From NCBI GenBank assembly GCA_016708125.1, contig JADJGF010000005.1, positions 1-20,601 on the forward strand: DNA of 20,601 nucleotides. Reading direction: 5' to 3'. The notes beneath the pieces are model-generated. The model did not search any database. It saw only the letters and a program-made list of their open reading frames with translations, and had not been told where the DNA came from. The DNA comes from Ignavibacteriota bacterium (GTDB taxonomy: Bacteria; Bacteroidota; Ignavibacteria; Ignavibacteriales; Melioribacteraceae). Shown here in pieces: positions 15,095 through 20,601 of the stretch (position 1 is its first letter; every line of letters starts with the position of its first letter). The translations under genes were made by a program, and so were the position numbers.

Positions 15095-16188
15095 AATTAT
15101 TAACTAAAATATTAGAACAGAAAGAAATAAAAGAATATATTGATATTAATAAATCGGAAAGTTTGGATTATGTGATCAATAATTTTAAAATGAATAAATT
15201 ACAAAATTATATTATTGAGAATATTTCTAAATTTATAGTAGAAGATGATTTAAATTCTAGTTATAATAAAATAAAATCTTTTGTTATTAATGAAATCTGG
15301 TCATCGTTAATATCAGGAACTCAAACAGCATCATTAATAGGTACTGATATAGGTGTGACTGCAGGATTGGATAAAATGAGGGAATCAAATCCAATGATAT
15401 ATTCATATTCTCAAGGAGGATTTGATTTAGCAACATTAGTAGCATCTGGAACTAAAAGTATAGCAACAAGTTCAGTATTTATTCATCCATTAGAATCGTT
15501 AGCAACAGCAGCTGCAACTTTCAGTACAGAAATCGGAATGGTTAGTGGTTCTACTATATTTGGTTCATTATTTTTATCAGGTAGTTTAGGATGGAATACT
15601 GGAAATGTATTAAATACTATACCAGGATTTCAAGATCATATAATGAGATTTATAGTAGATGATATTAAATTAAATTCAAATACTGGATTGGGATTAGGTT
15701 GGAATTTAGATAAAATACATAAAGCTTATAATTATGGAGATGAATTTACTCAAAAAGCAGCTAAAAACATATTTGATTTCTTTACTAAATCAGATATGAT
15801 TAGACATGGAATTCATCTTCATAATGTTAAAAGAGAAACTGATATTTCATCACCAGTTACTCCTATTGGTGCAACAGCAAAAATAATAGATACTGCTATT
15901 AATTTTAATTCTAATTTTAAAAAATTATCAGCAGAAGTATTAGATTTTGCAGAAAATTCAAAAAATTTAGATATTATTAAGAAATTAGAAACATATAAAT
16001 CTGGAACTATAGCTAAACATGTAGCAGAAAAAGCTGAAAACGCAATAAATAAAGCAAATTTGCCTTCACAAGCAAAATCCGCTTGGGATAGTGTTAAAGA
16101 TTTTGCATATGATTACCCGCGATTTTATGTTCCAATTATAATACTTGGAATTTGTGGAATTATTTTCAAATTTAGGATTAAATTATGA
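15091..16188 (+). CDS. Membrane-anchored paralogue, second of array
   Basis: A 365-residue protein. Residues 1-70 are the shared helical N-terminal domain (MKLLTKILEQKEIKEYI). Residues ~75-190 are a Gly/Ala/Ser/Thr-rich stretch with several short hydrophobic runs (SLIGTDIGVTAG, LESLATAAATFSTEIG, STIFGSLFLSGSLGW), the kind of low-polarity segment that can insert into membranes. A charged helical region follows, and the end is the shared anchor: WDSVKDFAYDYPRFYVP, a hydrophobic segment and a basic tail (KFRIKL). The ATG overlaps the previous stop as ATGA. Longest member of the family because of the added central segment. A virion internal or ejected membrane-active role is a hypothesis only. 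Confidence 0.7.
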   Translation: MKLLTKILEQKEIKEYIDINKSESLDYVINNFKMNKLQNYIIENISKFIVEDDLNSSYNKIKSFVINEIWSSLISGTQTASLIGTDIGVTAGLDKMRESNPMIYSYSQGGFDLATLVASGTKSIATSSVFIHPLESLATAAATFSTEIGMVSGSTIFGSLFLSGSLGWNTGNVLNTIPGFQDHIMRFIVDDIKLNSNTGLGLGWNLDKIHKAYNYGDEFTQKAAKNIFDFFTKSDMIRHGIHLHNVKRETDISSPVTPIGATAKIIDTAINFNSNFKKLSAEVLDFAENSKNLDIIKKLETYKSGTIAKHVAEKAENAINKANLPSQAKSAWDSVKDFAYDYPRFYVPIIILGICGIIFKFRIKL

Positions 16189-16406
16189 AATATTTAACCG
16201 CAGTATTAAAAAATGAAGATGTTCAGAAATATATTTTAGAAAATGAAGATTCTGCTTTTGAATATTTAAAAGAAAATTTAAATATCAATAATATTTATGA
16301 ATCAGTAATTGCAAATATGCCAAAATTTATTACTGTGAATTCTGATTTAACTTCTATTTATGAAGCGATTAAAGAATACACATCTAATTATGTAATGACT
16401 ATTCTA
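16185..16406 (+). repeat. N-terminal-domain duplication, copy 1
   Basis: The first 222 bases of this gene are highly similar to 16898-17119; the encoded 74 residues differ at only ten positions. The downstream coding sequences do not align comparably until the C-terminal anchor. Confidence 0.85.
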
Positions 16407-16883
16407 CAAGAAATTGATTTGGCTTCAAGAGAAAATCCAACAATAAAAAAAGGAATTGCCGCAGCAGGATTGTTAGCAGTCGGTGCTGGTATTTATGCAT
16501 TTTGGGATCAGATTTCTTCATTATGGAGTCAGCCAGAAAAAATTATATCTGCAACTAATAATGCAGATCCAAAAATATTAGAAGCTGCTGCAAAAGCAGT
16601 TAATGCTGCTGAAAGAAATATACCTAAAGATATGGTGGAAGTAGTTAAAACAGCAGTGGTCGATAAAGTAGTTACTCCTGGTAATATGCAGAATGTTAAA
16701 ATTGCAGTTATTGAAAAAGTTCAAAAGACAATTGCTAATACTGTAGATGAACCAGAAGCGAATAGAATACAAGAAATTTGGGACAATGCAAAAGAAATGT
16801 CAGTTGATCCTAGATATTATATTCCAATGATGTGTCTCGTTTTAGTTGGGATTATCTGGAAATTTAAGTTTAAAAGAAGTTGA
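16185..16883 (+). CDS. Membrane-anchored paralogue, third of array
   Basis: A 232-residue protein. Residues 1-74 are the shared N-terminal domain, 64 of 74 identical to the next gene's. A Gly/Ala membrane segment follows at ~90-107 (GIAAAGLLAVGAGIYAFW), then a charged helical region with repeated Ala/Val/Lys, and the shared anchor (WDNAKEMSVDPRYYIP, hydrophobic segment, then WKFKFKRS). Start ATG overlaps the previous stop as ATGA. Two membrane segments distinguish it from the neighbours. Confidence 0.75.
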   Translation: MKYLTAVLKNEDVQKYILENEDSAFEYLKENLNINNIYESVIANMPKFITVNSDLTSIYEAIKEYTSNYVMTILQEIDLASRENPTIKKGIAAAGLLAVGAGIYAFWDQISSLWSQPEKIISATNNADPKILEAAAKAVNAAERNIPKDMVEVVKTAVVDKVVTPGNMQNVKIAVIEKVQKTIANTVDEPEANRIQEIWDNAKEMSVDPRYYIPMMCLVLVGIIWKFKFKRS

Positions 16884-16897
16884 TCTTAGGAGAAAAG

Positions 16898-17119
16898 ATG
16901 AAATATTTAACCGCAGTATTACAGAATGAAGAAGTTCAGAAGTATATCTCAGAAAATGAAGATTCTGCTTTTGAATATTTAAAAGAAAATTTAGTAATTG
17001 CAAATATTTATGAATCTGTAATTGCAAATATGCCAAAATTTATTAATACAAATTCTGACTTGACCTCTATCTATGAAGCAATTAGAGAATATACAGCCAA
17101 TTATGTAATGGCTATTCTT
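16898..17119 (+). repeat. N-terminal-domain duplication, copy 2
   Basis: Second copy of the segment at 16185-16406. High base identity including synonymous sites points to a recent duplication or gene conversion compared with the more diverged copies at 14427 and 15091. Confidence 0.85.
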
Positions 17120-17524
17120 TCAGAAAATTTCCCAATTCCATTTGCGGAAACTTGGAGAAATTCGACTCAAAAAGCAATAGATGAAACTGTTAATGAATTA
17201 GCAAAAGCACATGATTTTACTAAAGAACAAGCTGGTGCTGCAGTACAAGCATTAAAAGATGGCAATACAGAATCATATAATAAATTATTGACAAAAATTG
17301 GGAAAGGAACTACAGAAGATTCTCATAATATAGCTGGTGTCCCAACGGATGGGTTTATTGCTTGGGCTGGAAAATATTTAAGTTCTATTAGTACCGAAGC
17401 TAATAATTATTGGGAATGTGTTAAACAAGTAATGGTAGATCGTCCTCAATTAACTATTCCAGCTGCTATTATTGGATTTGTTGGAATTGTTTATTTATCT
17501 CTTAAAAAGAAGACTGCAAAATGA
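16898..17524 (+). CDS. Membrane-anchored paralogue, fourth of array
   Basis: A 208-residue protein. ATG 16898 is chosen over an in-frame TTG at 16880 because AGGAG (16888-16892) lies five bases before it and the protein then begins MKYLTAVLQN, exactly like its paralogue. Residues 1-74 are the shared domain. The middle is a different helical region (TKEQAGAAVQALKDGNTESY) from that in the third member. The end is the shared anchor in a modified form (WECVKQVMVDRPQLTIP, then AAIIGFVGIVYLSLKKK). The head and anchor are conserved while the middle is swapped, as expected for a domain-shuffled family. Function unknown. Confidence 0.75.
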   Translation: MKYLTAVLQNEEVQKYISENEDSAFEYLKENLVIANIYESVIANMPKFINTNSDLTSIYEAIREYTANYVMAILSENFPIPFAETWRNSTQKAIDETVNELAKAHDFTKEQAGAAVQALKDGNTESYNKLLTKIGKGTTEDSHNIAGVPTDGFIAWAGKYLSSISTEANNYWECVKQVMVDRPQLTIPAAIIGFVGIVYLSLKKKTAK

Positions 17525-17745
17525 GTATAGCAAATTTAATTACTAATAGTTTAAAAAAGAAGTACCAACAAGATAAAGTATTGAATGAAGGAATGACTGT
17601 TACTTTAGAAAATATTCAAGAAATAAAAAATAAAATTTTAACGGAAGATATTATCAATAATTTAGGTTCTGCATTAATGATGGGGATTATTTCAAATGAA
17701 GTAATTTCTGAAAGTAAAATTAAAAGAAATAGTAAAAAAAAATAA
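17521..17745 (+). CDS. Small helical protein sharing a motif with the CPPGYK protein
   Basis: A 74-residue protein whose ATG overlaps the previous stop (ATGA). Residues ~28-68 (TLENIQEIKN ... INNLGSALMMG ... NEVISESK) resemble residues 57-95 of the 191-residue protein at 12036 (NLEHIVEMEN ... INLATALVTG ... NKLISERE). It ends in a short basic tail (KIKRNSKKK) but lacks the CPPGYK loop. It may be a shortened relative of that protein. Last gene before a terminator. Function unknown. Confidence 0.65.
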   Translation: MSIANLITNSLKKKYQQDKVLNEGMTVTLENIQEIKNKILTEDIINNLGSALMMGIISNEVISESKIKRNSKKK

Positions 17746-17755
17746 ACCAATTCCC

Positions 17756-17781
17756 TCCCGAATAAATATCGGGAATTTTTT
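17756..17781 (+). terminator. Rho-independent terminator
   Basis: TCCCGA (17756-17761) pairs with TCGGGA (17769-17774) around a 7-base loop, followed by TTTTTT at 17776-17781. It ends the paralogue operon. Confidence 0.8.
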
Positions 17782-17794
17782 AAAGGTAATTGGT

Positions 17795-18793
17795 ATGGAA
17801 CTAATAGAAGAATTTGCATATGAGAACTTGAAATTATTTATAGTAGAAGGTAATTTATTAGAGACTAAGAAAAATATTTCTGAATTTTCATTTATAATTA
17901 CAGAATTAAATAAATATTTAATTACTGAGTTTTCTCAAATTCTAACTGAAGAAGAAGCTACTGAAGTTTCTAAGAATGTAATTTCTACTTTTTTAAATTA
18001 TTTAAAATTCTCTGGAAGTTTATTTTTAAAAAATTTAAAAGATGTATTTTTTAATGCAGCATTATCAAAAAAAATATCACTAACAACGGCTGGAATATCA
18101 TTATCTAATTTGATTTTTGGATTAGTAACAAAGGATTATAAAATATCAAATTTAGTAATGTCGCCGCTAGGATTTGCTCCAACTAAATATGTACAATTAA
18201 ATCCAGGAGTTTTGAATAGTCCTATGATTGTTCAAGATCCATTAACTTTAGGTATATTTTCTATATCATTATTTTTAGTTTTGTTAATTGCATGTACTAT
18301 TTATAAAATGATAAATAAACAAGCTATAGTTACTGTAAAATCATATAGTGATTATGTTTCTACAATGATTGGTGAAGTTTCTAGATTTAATCCAGAATTA
18401 AAAAATTTAAATCCTATTTCAAATAAAATATATAAAAAAATTTTAGAAGAGCAATGTTCTACTATAAAAGAAAAGAAACAATTAATGGTATGTGGAACTA
18501 AGCATTATTTAGATTTGAATTCAAAAGTTATTATACCAGAATTATTTAAAGGTCAATTAAGAAATTTAATTAATAAAAAAGTAGATGTTTCTTTTATTAA
18601 ATCTGCTGCAGATTTATTTTATTTTTCTGGAACAGATAGAGCATCTATATTTGGTCATAAATTATATGATAAATATTTTTCAATATTTGATAATATAATT
18701 CCAGAAGATAGAGAATTTAAAGTGACTTGTTTGAAAAATTTAAATAACAAATGTATTGGTATTTTAAAAAAAGAGACTAAAAATGTTAGATGA
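17795..18793 (+). CDS. Membrane protein of unknown function
   Basis: A 332-residue protein with an acidic helical N-terminal part (~1-70), a moderately hydrophobic region at ~95-113 and a strong transmembrane segment at ~151-171 (LGIFSISLFLVLLIACTIY), then a charged C-terminal domain with four cysteines (VCGTKHYLD, CLKNLNNKC). Domain order (helical head, membrane part, variable soluble region) loosely resembles the array upstream, but no sequence match to its shared domain is clear. AAGG at 17783-17786 precedes ATG 17795. The next gene overlaps its last 11 bases. No family recognised. Confidence 0.65.
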   Translation: MELIEEFAYENLKLFIVEGNLLETKKNISEFSFIITELNKYLITEFSQILTEEEATEVSKNVISTFLNYLKFSGSLFLKNLKDVFFNAALSKKISLTTAGISLSNLIFGLVTKDYKISNLVMSPLGFAPTKYVQLNPGVLNSPMIVQDPLTLGIFSISLFLVLLIACTIYKMINKQAIVTVKSYSDYVSTMIGEVSRFNPELKNLNPISNKIYKKILEEQCSTIKEKKQLMVCGTKHYLDLNSKVIIPELFKGQLRNLINKKVDVSFIKSAADLFYFSGTDRASIFGHKLYDKYFSIFDNIIPEDREFKVTCLKNLNNKCIGILKKETKNVR

Positions 18794-19535
18794 CGAGTTA
18801 ATTGATCCATTAGTTATATCAGATGATATTTCAATTATTAAAGAAAATATAAAAGTAATAGCTAGAAATAGACAAATGGAATATTTATTTAAAGAAGCAA
18901 ATATTGGAGAACTTATTGATATTGCAATAACTCCTCAAGATACTTCTTTAGAAGAAAGTGTTATTGGTTCTACTATTTCTACTGTAGCTATTAGTGCTGC
19001 ATTATTATCATTATTAATAGCATTATACAATAAAGGCGAAGAGACATATAGTTTTGTATATTACAAATATTCTTGTGATAATTTAGTTAATTATTTCAAA
19101 TCAGAACCATTCTTTATTAATCGTGGTGCAGAAGGAAAACTATTTGAATTTGAATTAAGTTTTCAAAAATGCTCACAGTATAAAACTTTTGTTACTCCAT
19201 ATAGTACATTTTTAAGTCCAGATAAAGCATTTGAATTAAAAACTTGTTTAAACAAATATATATGTGGAACATTCTTATATGTAATTAGAATTTATAAAGA
19301 TTATTTAAAAAGTATCAATGTTCAAATTCCTAATAATATTAGAGATCCAAATGATTTATTAAGTCTAAAAGGAGAAAAATTAAAATTCTCTATTAAAACA
19401 AATATAACTGAAATGTATAAAAATTTAACTTCTTTCTTAAATCCTGAAAATAAAAAAAAATTTTTTACATTATTTTCTCTAACAATTCAAGATAATTTTG
19501 ATATGGCAAGATTTAAATTTGATGATTTCAAATAA
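18783..19535 (+). CDS. Single-pass membrane protein of unknown function
   Basis: A 250-residue protein with an acidic head (MLDDELIDPLVISDD), a helical segment, one transmembrane segment at ~60-82 (STISTVAISAALLSLLIALY) and a soluble C-terminal domain of ~165 residues with a CLNKYICG motif. The preceding protein has a similar CL...KCIG ending, so the two may be distant relatives, though the match is short. Translation is probably coupled to the previous gene by the 11-base overlap. Last gene of the forward-strand block, before a terminator shared with the convergent gene. Confidence 0.65.
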   Translation: MLDDELIDPLVISDDISIIKENIKVIARNRQMEYLFKEANIGELIDIAITPQDTSLEESVIGSTISTVAISAALLSLLIALYNKGEETYSFVYYKYSCDNLVNYFKSEPFFINRGAEGKLFEFELSFQKCSQYKTFVTPYSTFLSPDKAFELKTCLNKYICGTFLYVIRIYKDYLKSINVQIPNNIRDPNDLLSLKGEKLKFSIKTNITEMYKNLTSFLNPENKKKFFTLFSLTIQDNFDMARFKFDDFK

Positions 19536-19539
19536 AATC

Positions 19540-19574
19540 AATAAGACAGAAGAAAATTCTTCTGTCTTATTTTT
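19540..19574. terminator. Bidirectional terminator between convergent genes
   Basis: AATAAGACAGAAGAA (19540-19554) is the reverse complement of TTCTTCTGTCTTATT (19557-19571). T-run to 19574 on the plus strand; on the minus strand the stem is followed by a T-rich stretch. It sits exactly between the stop codons of two converging genes. Confidence 0.85.
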
Positions 19575-19576
19575 AA

Positions 19577-20601
19577 TTAATCAATATATATTGGATCTTT
19601 ATCTATATAGTCTGGGATTTTATGTTTTTCAGTACAGATAATTTTACATGGAATATCATTTGTCCATTTATATTTTTTCCAATTTTGTTCCATATCTGAT
19701 TCAAAATCAGTTAGAAACAATATCAGACTCAATTCATTATCGCTATTTAAATATAAATCTTCTATTTTATCAAATACATCAACATGTGACGTACCACCCC
19801 TTCCTCTAAATGAGAAGATTTCTATATTATCCATTAAAATATCTTCATCACTCAATTCAACATAATTTGTTATTTTATAATCATGATCAATTTTTATTAC
19901 TTTACTAAAGTAATATGCTGAATTTTTAATAATGCTAATAAATTTCTTAAAACTTTCAGATGACATGCTTCCAGAAGTATCAATACATAATAATAACGTA
20001 CTAATTTTTTCTTCTGTACCAAATCCTGGAGATAATATATTATGTGCATTCAATCGCTTATTTATATTTTTCCAAGACTTATTTTCATTTGAAACAACAA
20101 CTACAGATTTAATAGCATGTTCTACTAATTCTGTCCAAGGAAGTTTTACTTCTAAAATTTGCTTAATTAATTCCAATAATCCAGAAGAACCGTGTCCTCT
20201 TCCTTTAGTGGGATCTTGCATTAGTTGCGAATTTAATATACATTTTGCTTCAGATGTTATATTTCCTTGTTCTTCATTCATCTTATCTTTATTTGTTTTT
20301 TTATTTAATATAACATCTACACTATGATGGATTTCTTGTCCATCTGGCATAGTTATTTTCATTTCTGTAACTTCTAATTCCATTCCACTACTATCTACAT
20401 TTTCTTCCCCACTTCTTCCTTTTCCTGGACTTCCATCAGATATTTTTATAATCTTAGTATTTTTTTCTCTTTTTACTTCTGGATCATTCATTAAATAATC
20501 GTATATTTCTTCTGCAGTAATATTTTCTCCTACAAATTTATTAATTATTGTTCTATCTTTAGGAATTTTAATATTTGTTAATATACCATTATTAATATCT
20601 T
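19577..20601 (-). CDS. VWA-domain protein, DUF2201 (putative metallopeptidase) type, partial
   Basis: Reverse-strand gene whose frame stays open to the window edge, so the N-terminus is missing. A Met at 20491 is internal: the codons before it (…PKDRTIINKFVGENITAEEIYDYL) continue the protein and match the end of the DUF2201 N-terminal putative metallopeptidase region. Numbering from that Met, a charged linker (~10-110) leads to W119 and a VWA-like domain with metal-site residues D171-T-S-G-S (IDTSGSM), T234 in RGRGGTSH and D262 in LTDFESD. These are the MIDAS positions of VWA domains. Proteins of this type often work with a MoxR-like AAA+ ATPase, not seen here. Convergent with the forward genes, so separately regulated. 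Role in the phage unknown. Confidence 0.85.
   Translation of the reverse strand, partial: DINNGILTNIKIPKDRTIINKFVGENITAEEIYDYLMNDPEVKREKNTKIIKISDGSPGKGRSGEENVDSSGMELEVTEMKITMPDGQEIHHSVDVILNKKTNKDKMNEEQGNITSEAKCILNSQLMQDPTKGRGHGSSGLLELIKQILEVKLPWTELVEHAIKSVVVVSNENKSWKNINKRLNAHNILSPGFGTEEKISTLLLCIDTSGSMSSESFKKFISIIKNSAYYFSKVIKIDHDYKITNYVELSDEDILMDNIEIFSFRGRGGTSHVDVFDKIEDLYLNSDNELSLILFLTDFESDMEQNWKKYKWTNDIPCKIICTEKHKIPDYIDKDPIYID

Noticed and set aside
19932..20327. Forward-strand open frame inside the VWA gene
   Set aside because: It is antisense to a well-supported domain, with no ribosome binding site or recognisable protein.

Overview
The window looks like part of a large, AT-rich (by eye about 25-30% GC) double-stranded DNA tailed phage or prophage genome. 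Genes are tightly packed, mostly on one strand. Recognisable parts are virion parts: a DUF1617-like protein, tail-fibre proteins with PD-x-NGNV repeats, a tail domain with the ending TTARAFSAG, a DUF4376-like protein, and four copies of a small NTxYxVDT...GDT...GW tail domain. No tRNA, CRISPR array, insertion sequence or integrase was seen. The host cannot be named from this sequence.

Layout. (1) 1-444: the end of an upstream gene and a DUF1617-like gene, closed by a strong terminator. (2) 513-10493: a long tail/appendage operon. It runs through tail-fibre-like genes (513-3909), two very cysteine-rich repeat proteins (3921-6256), a SPASM-type radical SAM enzyme (6253-7695), a second, shorter radical SAM enzyme (7750-8622), two more virion-type genes (8615-9496) and a gene for a probable exported protein (9477-10493). 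(3) 10555-12611: small membrane/coiled-coil proteins, an unknown protein, and a CPPGYK-motif protein with acidic and basic halves. (4) 12680-17745: a large unknown, probably structural protein, then an array of paralogous membrane-anchored proteins linked by stop/start overlaps; the first is split by an in-frame A AAA AAC slippery site. (5) 17795-19535: two further membrane proteins. (6) 19577-20601, reverse strand: a VWA-domain protein of the DUF2201 type, cut by the window edge.

The most striking system is 3921-8622. Two tail-type proteins each carry 68 cysteines (33 CxC pairs plus two single Cys at residues 210 and 216 in both). They begin with a short GxWK domain of a kind I associate with phage tail appendages, and they sit directly upstream of, and translationally coupled to, a SPASM radical SAM enzyme of the class that modifies cysteine-rich peptides. 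A second radical SAM enzyme follows. The inference is that the phage makes a cysteine-zippered, possibly beta-solenoid appendage that is post-translationally modified by its own radical SAM enzymes, a RiPP-like chemistry applied to a virion protein. The second notable region is the paralogous membrane-protein array at 14427-17524, with a candidate programmed -1 frameshift.
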